A DNA stretch of 46,373 bases, taken from contig JAIETK010000009.1 of NCBI GenBank assembly GCA_019745325.1, forward strand, positions 1-46,373, given 5' to 3'. The notes under the pieces are model-generated. The model saw nothing but the letters and a program-made list of their open reading frames with translations. It searched no databases and had not been told where the DNA came from. The position numbers were made by a program, and so were the translations under genes. Source of the stretch: Nitrosomonas sp. (GTDB taxonomy: Bacteria; Pseudomonadota; Gammaproteobacteria; Burkholderiales; Nitrosomonadaceae). Shown in pieces: positions 34,751 to 44,172 of the stretch; position 1 is the stretch's first letter, and each line of letters opens with the position of its first letter.

Positions 34751-35125
34751 ATGAGGAAATACAGAGCTTATCCGCTAATCGTTATGCTGGTTGTCAGCAT
34801 ATTGACGAACGGACTGAGCTTATCATTCCGCGGCGAAGTTTTCGCGCATGAACTGGATCATGCCCGCCATGCGTTTTCCGCTGATCCCGCAACACATCTG
34901 GAACTGCATCGGAACAACGTTTCCTGGGACGGTGTTGAATTGGATGCGGCAACGCATCTGTGTTTACATTCCGCAGGGCAATATCAACCGTTTTTCTTCA
35001 ACTCCTTGCCTTCGGTGGCTGCACAGAATATAACGGAAGTCATGACCGTTTTCATTTCTGAAGCAGTTCCTGAAACAATCCCGGACTTGCCGCTCCGGCC
35101 ACCCCGCATAATCTTTCCAAGCTAA
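34751..35125 (+). CDS. Small exported His-rich protein upstream of czcCBA (CzcI-like)
   Basis: The 124-residue protein has an N-terminal hydrophobic segment (residues 7-25) that is probably a signal peptide. A histidine-rich stretch follows (HELDHARHAF, HLELHRNN, THLCLH). Its position just before czcC recalls CzcI, a small periplasmic protein coded in front of czcC in Cupriavidus and linked to metal sensing or control. The similarity is by place and composition only; I do not recognise a named domain. Confidence 0.55.
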   Translation: MRKYRAYPLIVMLVVSILTNGLSLSFRGEVFAHELDHARHAFSADPATHLELHRNNVSWDGVELDAATHLCLHSAGQYQPFFFNSLPSVAAQNITEVMTVFISEAVPETIPDLPLRPPRIIFPS

Positions 35126-35241
35126 CGGCGTTTCGGCTGTTTACATGCTGGCTGCAAATTTTTAGTCAGCTACGGAACAGTTCAGTATGGCTCTGAACAA
35201 GAGCGTGACTCATACATGTTATGACTCTGCGGGAGAATTTC

Positions 35242-36669
35242 ATGAATTTAAGCGACCTGAATTCCACACGGTGGGTTGCATACGGGCTGCGGGTTTTTCA
35301 GCTATGTCTTATCTTGATGTTGGCTATCCCATTGCGGATTGAAGCCGGTACCGACACTTTCAGCATTGCATCGGACCAATCCAATGAAAGATCGGCAGCC
35401 ATACCGGCGAGTGATGCCGGTGATTTGACGTTACGCGATGCGATCAATTTGGCCTTGACACTTAATCCTGAATTGGCGGCATTCGCCAAAGAAATGAAGG
35501 CGCTGGAAGGCGCGACCTTACAGGCCGGGTTGTTGCGAAACCCGGAACTCACAGCAAATGTGGAAAATCCGGGCAATATCCAAAAATTAAGCGGTGATGT
35601 CAATTCGCCGGATGCCGTGGCTCAAGAGGTGGTACAACAACTGACAACCATCCGGATCGGCCAGTTGATCGAATTGGGTGGTAAACGTGCAGCCCGGGTC
35701 GATGCTGCATTGCTGGGCGAGGAGCTGGCCGCAAGGGATTACGAGTCGAGGCGTGTCGAAATCATGGCGCGAGTAGCGAATTTGTTCACCGATGTGCTGG
35801 CCGGGCAGGAGCGGCTCAGGCTCGCTGAAGAAACCCGGCAGCTGGCGCAAACGGTGTTTGATACGGTAGTACGCAGAGTACAAGCGGGCAAAGTGCCGCC
35901 GATCGAAGAAACCCGTGCCAAGGTTGGCTTGTCGGCGACTAATATAGAATACGAACAAGCTTACCGGGATTTGGTTTCGGCGCGTAAGCGTCTAGCGCTG
36001 ATGTGGGATAGTGCCAATCCGCAATTTGAAAAAGCGCAAGGTGTTCTGGAAGTTGCCGTTCCGCCGCCGGATTTTCAACTGTTGCAGCAGCGAGTATTGG
36101 ACAATCCGATGGCACTGCGCGCGATGAAGAATATCGAACACCGCAAGGCCTTGCTCAAAGTCGAAGAAACACGCCGCATCCCTAACCTGACGCTGAATGC
36201 CGGTGCGGTGCATCACGCGCAATTGGGCGGCACCACGGCAGTGGCAAGCGTGATGATCCCGTTGCCGCTGTTCGACCGCAATCAAGGAAATTTGAAAGAA
36301 GCGTACCACCGGGTCAGCAAAGCAGAAGATGAGCAGCAAGCAACGGAATTGCGGCTGAGAACCGAATTGGCGCTGTCGTATGAAGCAATGTCGGCGTCCT
36401 GGAACGAAATCAATATTTTGCGAGACGAAATTTTACCGGGCGCTAAGAGCGCGTTTAACGTCATGCGTAGAGGTTATGAACTGGGCAAATTCGGACTGCT
36501 GGAATTACTCGATGCGCAACGCGTGCTGTTTCAGAACCAAGTGCTCTATGTGCGTGCGCTGGCCAATTATCAGCGCTTGGTCAATGACATCGAACGCCTG
36601 ATCGCAGCGCCGCTTGAGAGTGTCAAGCCGGGAGCCAGAACTGGGCAGCAATTACCGGAGCTACCGTAA
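35242..36669 (+). CDS. czcC: Outer-membrane efflux channel CzcC
   Basis: A TolC-family protein forming the outer-membrane tunnel of the tripartite metal pump. The signal peptide covers about residues 20-38 of the product from ATG 35242. Two tandem OEP repeats follow, with long coiled-coil helices (LRLAEETRQLAQTVFDTVVRRVQAGK). ATG 35242 has GGGAG 7 bases upstream; an ATG at 35221 in the same frame lacks one. The stop TAA overlaps the next start (TAATG). Confidence 0.9.
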   Translation: MNLSDLNSTRWVAYGLRVFQLCLILMLAIPLRIEAGTDTFSIASDQSNERSAAIPASDAGDLTLRDAINLALTLNPELAAFAKEMKALEGATLQAGLLRNPELTANVENPGNIQKLSGDVNSPDAVAQEVVQQLTTIRIGQLIELGGKRAARVDAALLGEELAARDYESRRVEIMARVANLFTDVLAGQERLRLAEETRQLAQTVFDTVVRRVQAGKVPPIEETRAKVGLSATNIEYEQAYRDLVSARKRLALMWDSANPQFEKAQGVLEVAVPPPDFQLLQQRVLDNPMALRAMKNIEHRKALLKVEETRRIPNLTLNAGAVHHAQLGGTTAVASVMIPLPLFDRNQGNLKEAYHRVSKAEDEQQATELRLRTELALSYEAMSASWNEINILRDEILPGAKSAFNVMRRGYELGKFGLLELLDAQRVLFQNQVLYVRALANYQRLVNDIERLIAAPLESVKPGARTGQQLPELP

Positions 36670-38186
36670 TGAGGATAAACAACATGGTGAATAAATCGCG
36701 CTGGATGCCGGTACTGATCGTCATTGTCATCGGGATTGTATTGGCAGCAATGATTCTGACACTGGAGAAACCATCAGCAATCAAATCGGCTGAGAATGGT
36801 TCTGATGCCAATGGAAAGCCGCCGGCGTCTCTTCAAGAAACCGGGCCAAGAGGCGGTAAATTGTTTACCGATAACGGTTTCGGTGTCGAATTGACGATTT
36901 TTGAAAAAGGCGTGCCGCCACAGTTCCGGGTTTATCTGTACGACAGCGGCAAGCCGCTGGCGCCAGCGGCGGCGAAGGTTTCCATCAACCTGTCACGTCT
37001 TGGCGCGCCGATCCAATTAATCAAATTTACGCCCGAGGCGGATTACCTGCTCGGCGATCAGGTTATCGAAGAGCCGCATTCGTTCGATCTGGCGATTGTT
37101 GCCGAGCGTAATGGTCAAATTTATCGCTGGGGGCACAGTCAAGTCGAAGCGCGATTGGAAATGACCGGCGATATGCTGCGTGCGATCGGTGTCGAAATAT
37201 TGACGGTAGGTCCGGCGGTGATTCATTCGACCTTGAAATTGCCGGGCGAGATCGTGGTTAATCCGAACAGCGTCGTGCAAGTCGTGCCGCGTCTGCCGGG
37301 GGTCGTGGCGGCGGTGAATTACGAAGCCGGGCAATCGGTGAAAAAGGGCGACGTGATGGCGGTGATCGAAAGTCAGTTACTGGCCGATCTGCAAAGCCAG
37401 TATTTGGCTGCGCAACGCCGCTTGGCTCTTGCCAAGACCGTGTATGAGCGGGAGAAACAATTGTGGCAGGAAAAAATTTCCGCTAAGCAAGATTATCTGG
37501 CGGCGGAATTGGCCTTTAGCGAAGCCCGGATTGCATCCGATCTGGCGGCGGAAAAGCTGCGCGCCCTGGGGGTGCGGCCCGAACCGGGATTGCCTGCCAA
37601 GGACCTGACGCGCTATGAAGTGCGGGCGCCGATTTCAGGACTCATTCTATCGAAAACAGTCGCCCTGGGCGCAGTGTTCAAAGATGATATGCCGATTTTT
37701 ACCGTGGCCGATATGTCCAATGTCTGGACCGCCGTGACGGTTTATCCGAAGGACTTGAGCATCGTCAGAACCGGCCAGAAAGCGCGCGTGACAGCGACCG
37801 CTTACGATGTCGAGGGCGAGGGTGTCGTCACGTACATTACCACGCTGATCGGCGGCCAGACGCGTACCGCCACGGCGCGGGTGATTCTCGATAATCCAGA
37901 CGGCCGCTGGCATCCGGGTATGTTCGTCAGCGTCGAACTGGTATCGGATGAAATCGAAGTGCCGGTGGCAGTTTCGGCGCAAGCGATTCAAACGTACCGG
38001 GATTGGACCGTGGTTTTTGGCCGTTACGGCGATTATTTCGAAGCGCGTCCGCTGGAATTGGGCCGTAGCGACGGTCATTGGGTGGAAGTGTTGCACGGCA
38101 TAACCGCCGGGGAGCAATACGCTTCCGGCAACAGCTTTGCGATCAAGGCGGACATGGACAAAGCGGGGGCCAGCCATGACCACTAA
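36669..38186 (+). CDS. czcB: Periplasmic adaptor CzcB (membrane-fusion protein)
   Basis: This HlyD/RND adaptor links CzcA to CzcC. It has a membrane anchor (residues about 13-32), an N-terminal extra domain (GPRGGKLFTDNGFGVELTIFEKG) found in CzcB-type adaptors, a lipoyl half (VVAAVNYEAGQSVKKGDV), a helical hairpin and a beta-barrel. ATG 36669 overlaps the czcC stop and has GGAG 8 bases upstream; ATG 36684 with GAGGA is nearly as good. The stop TAA (38184-38186) is the first codon of a solo MITE-like end. Confidence 0.9.
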   Translation: MRINNMVNKSRWMPVLIVIVIGIVLAAMILTLEKPSAIKSAENGSDANGKPPASLQETGPRGGKLFTDNGFGVELTIFEKGVPPQFRVYLYDSGKPLAPAAAKVSINLSRLGAPIQLIKFTPEADYLLGDQVIEEPHSFDLAIVAERNGQIYRWGHSQVEARLEMTGDMLRAIGVEILTVGPAVIHSTLKLPGEIVVNPNSVVQVVPRLPGVVAAVNYEAGQSVKKGDVMAVIESQLLADLQSQYLAAQRRLALAKTVYEREKQLWQEKISAKQDYLAAELAFSEARIASDLAAEKLRALGVRPEPGLPAKDLTRYEVRAPISGLILSKTVALGAVFKDDMPIFTVADMSNVWTAVTVYPKDLSIVRTGQKARVTATAYDVEGEGVVTYITTLIGGQTRTATARVILDNPDGRWHPGMFVSVELVSDEIEVPVAVSAQAIQTYRDWTVVFGRYGDYFEARPLELGRSDGHWVEVLHGITAGEQYASGNSFAIKADMDKAGASHDH

Positions 38187-38203
38187 GGAAACGCTGATTA
38201 ATT
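38184..38203 (+). repeat. Solo copy of the MITE-like terminal repeat
   Basis: TAAGGAAACGCTGATTAATT matches the 20-bp end of the element at 24031-24181 with two differences. No inverted partner is found nearby. It includes the stop codon of czcB. A separate small hairpin (GCAAGCG/CGCTTGC, 38210-38231) follows it and precedes the czcA ribosome site. Confidence 0.6.
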
Positions 38204-38242
38204 GCCCGCGCAAGCGATCGATAGCGCTTGCAAGGAGCCGCC

Positions 38243-41200
38243 ATGTTTGAGCGCTTACTGAAACTATCCATTTATCAGCGCGGCTTGATATTGGTGGCGG
38301 TCGCGGCAATGGCCGGGTTCGGCATGTACAACTATCTGAAGCTGCCGATCGACGCGGTGCCCGACATTACCAACGTGCAAGTGCAAATCAATACCACCGC
38401 GCCGGGTTATACGCCCCTCGAAGCGGAGCAGCGGATTACTTTCCCGATCGAAATGGCGATGTCCGGCCTGCCCGATCTCGAATACACCCGCTCATTGTCG
38501 CGTTACGGCTTGTCGCAGGTGACGGTGATCTTCAAAGACGGCACCGATATTTATTTGGCGCGGCAGTTGGTCAGTCAGAGAATTCAGGATGTCAGAAGCC
38601 GTCTGCCTGTTGGGATTGTTCCGGCGATGGGACCGATTTCCACCGGGCTGGGTGAGATTTTCATGTGGACCGTCGATGCCGATCCAGATGCGCGCAAACC
38701 GGACGGCACACCGTACACACCGATGGATTTACGTGAATTGCAAGACTGGGTGATCAAGCCGCGCATGCGTATGGTGAAGGGTGTTACCGAAGTCAACTCG
38801 ATCGGCGGTTACGTCAAGCAGTACCATGTTTCGCCGTATCCGGAGAAATTGCTCGCAGTCGGCTTGACGCTGCAGGATTTGGTATTGGCGCTGGAGCGTA
38901 ACAATCTCAACGTCGGCGCGGGCTATATCGAAAAAAGCGGTGAACAGTATCTGGTCAGGGTACCGGGGCAGGTGGCAAACCTGGTCGAAATCGGCGAAAT
39001 CATCCTCGGCAGTAGCCAGGGTGTGCCGATCCGCGTCAAAAATGTTGCCGACGTGCTGATCGGCAAGGAATTGCGCACTGGCGCCGCGACCCAGGACGGA
39101 CACGAAGTGGTGCTGGGCACGGCGTTCATGCTGATGGGGGAAAACAGCCGCGTCGTTTCGCAAGCGGCTGCTGAAAAACTGGCTGAGATCAACCGCAGTT
39201 TGCCCGCCGGGGTGACGGCGGCGGCCGTTTATGACCGCACTACGCTGGTCGACAAGACAATCAGCACGGTTTCCAATAACTTGCTGGAAGGTGCGGCGCT
39301 GGTGATCGTGGTGTTGTTCATTTCGCTCGGCAATTTGCGCGCGGCATTGATCACGGCATTGATTATTCCACTGTCGATGCTGTTCACCATCAGCGGCATG
39401 GTGGCGAACAACGTCAGCGCCAATCTGCTGAGTCTCGGCGCGCTCGACTTCGGCATTATCGTCGATGGCGCCGTCATCATCGTTGAAAACTGCATCCGCC
39501 GCTTGTCGCTGGAACAGCAACGATTGGGCCGGCAACTGACACCCGATGAGCGTTTCGAGATCGTCTTCGACGCGTCCAAGGAAGTGCGGCGCGCGCTGTT
39601 GTTCGGACAAGTGATCATCATGGTGGTGTACTTGCCGGTGTTTGCATTGTCCGGGGTGGAAGGCAAAATGTTCCATCCGATGGCGTTTACAGTATTGCTG
39701 GCGTTGCTCGGCGCGGTGTTCCTGTCGGTCACGTTCGTACCGGCAGCGGTAGCGATGTTTTTGTCCGGCAAAATGATGGAAAAAGAAGGCGCGGCAGTGC
39801 AGTGGGCGAGAAATATCTACGCGCCGGCGTTGGATGCGGCGCTGAAACATAAGGAATTGACGGTCACTATCGCAGTCGTCGTGGTGATTCTGCCGCTGCT
39901 GCTGACGACGCGCATGGGCAGTGAATTCATCCCGAGCCTGGACGAGGAAGATATCGCATTGCATGCGCTGCGCATTCCCGGCACCAGCTTGAGCACCGCG
40001 ATCGATATGCAAAACGAGCTGGAGCAAACCATCAAGCAATTTACCGAAGTCAACCGCGTCTTTTCCAAAATCGGCACGGCGGAGATCGCCACCGATCCGA
40101 TGCCTCCGAGCGTTGCCGATATTTTCATCATCATCAAACCGCAATCCGAATGGTCGGGTAAATACCGCAGTAAAGAAGAATTGATCGCCGCAATGGATCA
40201 AGCAGTACGCAAAGTTCCCGGTAATAACTTTGAATTCACCCAGCCGATCGAAATGCGGTTTAACGAATTGATTTCCGGCGTGCGTTCGGACGTTGCGGTC
40301 AAAGTGTTTGGTGACGATCTCGATGTCATGCTGACCATGGCCGAGCAAATCGAAAAAATCGTCAAATCGGTGCCCGGCGCGGCGGATGTGCGGGTCGAGC
40401 AAATCACCGGTCTGCCGGTGCTGTCGGTGCAAATGAATCGCGAAAAAATGGCGCGCTACGGCTTGAACGGCAGCGACGTGCAGGATGCGATCAATATTGC
40501 TATCGGCGGACGCGTGACCGGTCTGATTTTTGAGGGCGACCGCCGCTTTGAACTGCAAGTGCGGCTGCCGGAGCAATTGCGCAGCGATATCGAAACGCTC
40601 AAGCGGCTGCCGATCAAATTACCGGTACCGGCCGCGCCCGGCGCGCAAAATATGCCGATGAACCCGGTGCTGGCGGGCGGCGGTCAGAATGCCCCAGCCG
40701 CACCACTGCCGGTGTATGTCGCGCTTGGCGAAATAGCCGATTTGCACATAGCCAAAGGCCCGAATCAAATCAGCCGCGAGAACGGCAAGCGCCGCGTGGT
40801 GATTACTGCGAATGTGCGTGGTCGCGACATCGGCTCGTTTGTGATGGAAGCGGAGAAATTGATCGAACAGCAAGTCAAGATTCCGGCAGGCTACTGGTTG
40901 TCGTGGGGCGGGCAGTTCGAACAATTGCTGATGGCGGCGGACCGTTTGAAAATTGTGATTCCGCTGGCGCTCGGATTGGTATTTTTCCTGCTCTATACCA
41001 TGCTCGGCAGTTTCCGCGACAGTTTGCTGGTGTTCAGCGCGGTGCCGCTGGCAATCGTTGGCGGTATCGTTGCTTTGTGGCTGCGCGATATTCCTTTGTC
41101 GATTTCCGCCGGTGTCGGCTTCATCGCCATGTCCGGTGTGGCCGTACTGGACGGCTTGGTACTGTTGTCATTCATTCGCGACCTGCGGCAGCAAGGATTG

Positions 41201-41437
41201 CCGCTGGAAGAAGCGATTCGTACCGGTTCGCTGCTGCGGCTGCGCCCGGTGTTGATCACCACCTGGGTCGAATCGCTCGGCTTCCTGCCGATGGCGCTCA
41301 GCACCAGTACCGGCGCCGAAGTGCAACGCACATTGGCAACCGTGATGATCGGCAGCACGCTGTCGCAATCGTTGCTGTCGTTATTGGTTGTGCCGGTGTT
41401 GTATTTGCTGGTGCATCGAGGGAGTGCGGGGAAATAA
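38243..41437 (+). CDS. czcA: Heavy-metal RND efflux pump CzcA (HME family)
   Basis: The 1064-residue inner-membrane pump exports divalent cations using the proton gradient. With the start at ATG 38243 (AAGGAG 5 bases upstream) the transmembrane motif DFGIIVDGAVIIVENCIRRL places D402, D408 and E415 at the numbers known to be essential in Cupriavidus CzcA. This supports the start and a Zn/Co/Cd-type (HME1) pump rather than a Cu/Ag one. Twelve membrane segments and two large periplasmic loops fit the family. An alternative TTG at 38228 is rejected. It ends the czc operon; no regulator is linked. Confidence 0.95.
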   Translation: MFERLLKLSIYQRGLILVAVAAMAGFGMYNYLKLPIDAVPDITNVQVQINTTAPGYTPLEAEQRITFPIEMAMSGLPDLEYTRSLSRYGLSQVTVIFKDGTDIYLARQLVSQRIQDVRSRLPVGIVPAMGPISTGLGEIFMWTVDADPDARKPDGTPYTPMDLRELQDWVIKPRMRMVKGVTEVNSIGGYVKQYHVSPYPEKLLAVGLTLQDLVLALERNNLNVGAGYIEKSGEQYLVRVPGQVANLVEIGEIILGSSQGVPIRVKNVADVLIGKELRTGAATQDGHEVVLGTAFMLMGENSRVVSQAAAEKLAEINRSLPAGVTAAAVYDRTTLVDKTISTVSNNLLEGAALVIVVLFISLGNLRAALITALIIPLSMLFTISGMVANNVSANLLSLGALDFGIIVDGAVIIVENCIRRLSLEQQRLGRQLTPDERFEIVFDASKEVRRALLFGQVIIMVVYLPVFALSGVEGKMFHPMAFTVLLALLGAVFLSVTFVPAAVAMFLSGKMMEKEGAAVQWARNIYAPALDAALKHKELTVTIAVVVVILPLLLTTRMGSEFIPSLDEEDIALHALRIPGTSLSTAIDMQNELEQTIKQFTEVNRVFSKIGTAEIATDPMPPSVADIFIIIKPQSEWSGKYRSKEELIAAMDQAVRKVPGNNFEFTQPIEMRFNELISGVRSDVAVKVFGDDLDVMLTMAEQIEKIVKSVPGAADVRVEQITGLPVLSVQMNREKMARYGLNGSDVQDAINIAIGGRVTGLIFEGDRRFELQVRLPEQLRSDIETLKRLPIKLPVPAAPGAQNMPMNPVLAGGGQNAPAAPLPVYVALGEIADLHIAKGPNQISRENGKRRVVITANVRGRDIGSFVMEAEKLIEQQVKIPAGYWLSWGGQFEQLLMAADRLKIVIPLALGLVFFLLYTMLGSFRDSLLVFSAVPLAIVGGIVALWLRDIPLSISAGVGFIAMSGVAVLDGLVLLSFIRDLRQQGLPLEEAIRTGSLLRLRPVLITTWVESLGFLPMALSTSTGAEVQRTLATVMIGSTLSQSLLSLLVVPVLYLLVHRGSAGK

Positions 41438-41466
41438 AGAGGCTTCTGAGTATGGAACTCGAAGCT

Positions 41467-41496
41467 CCTCGTTGCATTGTAAGAAATACAACGAGG
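41467..41496. terminator. Hairpin between convergent czcA and PEP-CTERM gene
   Basis: CCTCGTTG (41467-41474) pairs with CAACGAGG (41489-41496), an 8-bp stem with a 14-base loop. It lies 30 bases after the czcA stop. No good T run follows on either strand, so terminator function is only suggested. Confidence 0.35.
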
Positions 41497-41530
41497 ATAA
41501 AAAATCAATACCGATAAGGCAAGATTGAGA

Positions 41531-42256
41531 CTATTTTCTGCGGCGTAAGCTGAATCCGAGCAAACCTAAGCCAGCCAGCAGCATCGCATAGGTTTCAGGT
41601 TCAGGAACAGCCGATACCGTTAGTGAGCTGATGTAGAACTGATCAGCATCTTTACCGCCGAATTTAAAGTAAAAATCTTGGCCGGTGTGACTCAAAGCGA
41701 ATTGACCGACATCTTTTGGCAACAAACCTGTGGTCCAGGTGGAATTGTCGAAGCTGTATTGGAAAGTTGCATTGGAAATCCAGCCGGTGGTGTTGTGTCC
41801 TTCCGCGCGGAAACCGACGGATGACAAGTCAACGGGTTGATCGAAATGCAACCAGATTTTTTCTTTTGACGTAATGTTATCGTCGCTGGTGTCAGTCTTC
41901 AGGTGGTAAACGCCCAAGCCCGCGCCGATGGCGTCTTTTCCTGAAAGCTTGCCGTTGTAGCCGTTATCGTGATCTTGGACAACTGCTGCGCCTGAACCGA
42001 AAGCGCCGCCATCGTAGGAGCCTTTTGCGTGTACGGTCAGGCCACCGTTGGTGAAGGTCAGATCGCCGCTGAGCGACGAGGCGATGTTCGAACTGCATAG
42101 ATCGCCGCCGCTACAAGCGATGCCGTCGGTTGGCAGGAAACCGGTATTGACGCCGCCGCTGTATTTGAGGTTCGCAAAGTCGAACACAACGGTTGGCATT
42201 GCAGCAACCGGCGCGCTCGTCAAAGCGAGTAATGCTAAAGCCGATAAAATACGCAT
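41531..42256 (-). CDS. PEP-CTERM sorted exported protein 1
   Basis: The 241-residue protein has a signal peptide (residues 1-19, ending PVAAM). The mature domain is rich in G, S, D and aromatic residues, with a beta-sandwich look. It ends in the PEP-CTERM sorting signal: VPEPETYAMLLAGLGLLGF followed by SLRRRK. Such proteins are processed by exosortase (EpsH/XrtA) and often go to the cell surface with exopolysaccharide. No exosortase gene is in this window. AAAGGAAT precedes the ATG at 42256. The role of the mature domain is unknown. Confidence 0.88.
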   Translation of the reverse strand: MRILSALALLALTSAPVAAMPTVVFDFANLKYSGGVNTGFLPTDGIACSGGDLCSSNIASSLSGDLTFTNGGLTVHAKGSYDGGAFGSGAAVVQDHDNGYNGKLSGKDAIGAGLGVYHLKTDTSDDNITSKEKIWLHFDQPVDLSSVGFRAEGHNTTGWISNATFQYSFDNSTWTTGLLPKDVGQFALSHTGQDFYFKFGGKDADQFYISSLTVSAVPEPETYAMLLAGLGLLGFSLRRRK

Positions 42257-42509
42257 TTTAATAAATTCCTTTAAGAGTTATTGTTTAGTTATTGATTCTT
42301 AATTTATTCACAGAAACTCTTGGATTGCATAATTTTATCTTAATTATCAATTGCTTGAGAGTCCTATGAGCGCGGAATTATATCCACGTTTTTTGTGGAA
42401 ATGGAATTTATTTTGTCAATAGGACAGCTTTACCGTTTTTTATTGCAAATGCCTTCATGTGATTCTGCTTTCAAAGATGCTTGGCACACCGGTTTTAATA
42501 TCATGCGCA

Positions 42510-43088
42510 TTAAGCCACGATCTCGAACAGCGCATCGACATTGGTATCCGCCGCGATGTGTTCAGGAAAGATGAATCCTCTGGAATCGCGCGGGAAGACG
42601 ATGCCGATTTCGCGGAAGCAGATATCGACGAACTCGGAACAAATGTAGGCGTCGTTATCACCGTGTTTGCCGAGACCGATGGTGATGCGGGCGATGATTT
42701 TGGCGATTTCGTCTTTGTCGTATTTCTTGTTGAGCGTGTCGGCGGCTTTGCCGAGCATCTGGTTGATTTTCGCGGTATCGAACGGTGCATTGTGCCTGCC
42801 GAGAAAGATCCGGCCATTGTACGGTTCGCCGGAATTTTCGTAATCGCTCAGATACTGGCTCAACGGCACCATGCGCACGCCGTCGTCTTCGACGCTTTCC
42901 AGCAGCAACACGCGCTCGTTCCAGGTGAACACGAAGCCGACGTGGCTGAACATCGAATCGGAGAAATGTTCGATGATCCGGCTCATCGGATAATTGCCGG
43001 AAGCAAAAAAAATGTCACCGGTTTGAATGTTGTTGCGGATTTGCGGGTAGGCTTTACGTTCCAGTCCCTCGAATTTTTTCGTTCCCAT
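42510..43088 (-). CDS. YiiX/YebB-like permuted papain-fold (NlpC/P60 superfamily) protein
   Basis: The 192-residue product (start ATG 43088, GGGAG upstream) resembles the circularly permuted NlpC/P60 family of YiiX. The histidine motif comes first, in FSHVGFVF, after IQTGDIFFASG. The likely cysteine follows late, in YICSEFVDICF. Members are cysteine amidases or peptidases acting on peptidoglycan or lipids. No signal peptide is visible, so it may be cytosolic. A longer frame to 43145 is rejected. It lies between two PEP-CTERM genes on the same strand. Confidence 0.72.
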   Translation of the reverse strand: MGTKKFEGLERKAYPQIRNNIQTGDIFFASGNYPMSRIIEHFSDSMFSHVGFVFTWNERVLLLESVEDDGVRMVPLSQYLSDYENSGEPYNGRIFLGRHNAPFDTAKINQMLGKAADTLNKKYDKDEIAKIIARITIGLGKHGDNDAYICSEFVDICFREIGIVFPRDSRGFIFPEHIAADTNVDALFEIVA

Positions 43089-43181
43089 GGTCTGTCTCCC
43101 TTTGGATGAAATGTCACGCGGCGGATTGATGTCTTGTTCCCGCATTGTCTCCCAGTCACATTACCGGCGCAATCCATCCAA

Positions 43182-43206
43182 CAAAAACGGGAGTCTAAGC
43201 TCCCGT
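43182..43206 (-). terminator. Terminator after PEP-CTERM gene 2
   Basis: On the minus strand ACGGGAG pairs with CTCCCGT around a 6-base loop and is followed by TTTTTGTT. It lies 26 bases past the stop at 43232 and separates this gene from the YiiX-like one. Confidence 0.75.
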
Positions 43207-43231
43207 CCTGGATCGGATGATGAATCCGGAA

Positions 43232-43861
43232 TTATGCTGCAATTGCTTTTCTGCGATAAGCCACGAATCCCAACAAACCCAAACCAAGCAACAGCATGGC
43301 GTAAGTTTCAGGTTCCGGCACGGCGGAGGTGAATGTGAAATTATCCCAGCCTAAGCCGCCGCCGTCGGTGATATTGTAAATGCGGATCGAGGTCACGTCA
43401 TTAAACGCAGACAAATCAACCAGATCCGGCGTATTGAATATGCCGCCCACTGTGATGTTGTTCGTTGCGGCAAAAGCACCGTTCACAAACACATCGACCA
43501 GCGCCTGAACACCTGAGTTGTTACTGCCAACTGCCAGAAAAGACAAGCTGGATACCGGATCAGTAAAATTCAGAATCGTTTCGCCCACGCAATTGATACC
43601 GGGGCTACCGGTGCATAAGAAATTCAATCCGTCGCCGATGTTGGGCTGGCTGCTGACGATATTGACGTTGGAACCCGTGGATGAAAATACCACTCCCGCA
43701 TATTGATTGGTGATGACGGGGCCGCTGAGGCCGACATCGCCCCATTCCTCAAAGCCGATGAAAGTCGGCGCCGCACTTGCAATCGAAGTCATGCCCATTG
43801 AAGCACCGATCGAAATAAAACCGGCTGCGATGGTGCGTTTTAAAGAATTCATTGTTTTCAT
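43232..43861 (-). CDS. PEP-CTERM sorted exported protein 2
   Basis: A 209-residue exported protein with a signal peptide (about residues 1-30, ending SIASA). A beta-rich mature domain follows (FIGFEEWGDVG, with two cysteines 10 residues apart near 83-93). The C-terminal sorting signal VPEPETYAMLLLGLGLLGF is followed by VAYRRKAIAA. CAGGAGAAT precedes ATG 43861. It shares the sorting signal with protein 1, but the mature domains differ. It is divergent from the TIR gene. Confidence 0.88.
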   Translation of the reverse strand: MKTMNSLKRTIAAGFISIGASMGMTSIASAAPTFIGFEEWGDVGLSGPVITNQYAGVVFSSTGSNVNIVSSQPNIGDGLNFLCTGSPGINCVGETILNFTDPVSSLSFLAVGSNNSGVQALVDVFVNGAFAATNNITVGGIFNTPDLVDLSAFNDVTSIRIYNITDGGGLGWDNFTFTSAVPEPETYAMLLLGLGLLGFVAYRRKAIAA

Positions 43862-44172
43862 ACTATTCTCCTGTGATTAAGAAGCAGAAAACTAACCAAA
43901 ACCGGCAGTTGTTGATGACCGGTTTCGTTTACATGGTATGCCCGCTGCCGGGCATTTGCAAGAGGTATTCTTCCAATCAGTACAGTGCGTTATGTCTGTT
44001 GAGGATTTACCATTTCTAAAAAAGAACTGGAACAATAATCGCCAGCAATTTGTTTTTTGAAATGTCACTCTGCAGCCATTGCTGAAAAATCTTCCCGCTG
44101 CTGCAAAGACGATTTATCATCGGTGCGATGGTGCGTAGTGTGCCGCTTTCTACAACTCTCCCTGGATGATGG
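43862..44172. other. Divergent intergenic region before the TIR-STAND gene
   Basis: These 311 bases lie between the leftward PEP-CTERM gene and the rightward TIR gene. They contain a short GC hairpin, ATGCCCG/CGGGCAT with a 4-base loop (43938-43955), but no open frame worth calling. I see no convincing -10/-35 pair for the TIR gene. Confidence 0.4.

Noticed and set aside
38210..38231. Hairpin GCAAGCG/CGCTTGC as a terminator between czcB and czcA
   Set aside because: It has no T run, overlaps the region just before the czcA ribosome site, and lies inside an operon; noted only as a structure near the element remnant.
38729..40576. 615-residue open frame antisense to czcA
   Set aside because: It is the mirror of a well-supported CzcA frame, is built mostly of H, Q, R and D as expected for a reversed GC-rich gene, and has no start signals or family motif.
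40903..41517. 204-residue frame overlapping the end of czcA in another phase
   Set aside because: It runs through the conserved last membrane segments of CzcA, is rich in R and A, and has no recognisable domain.
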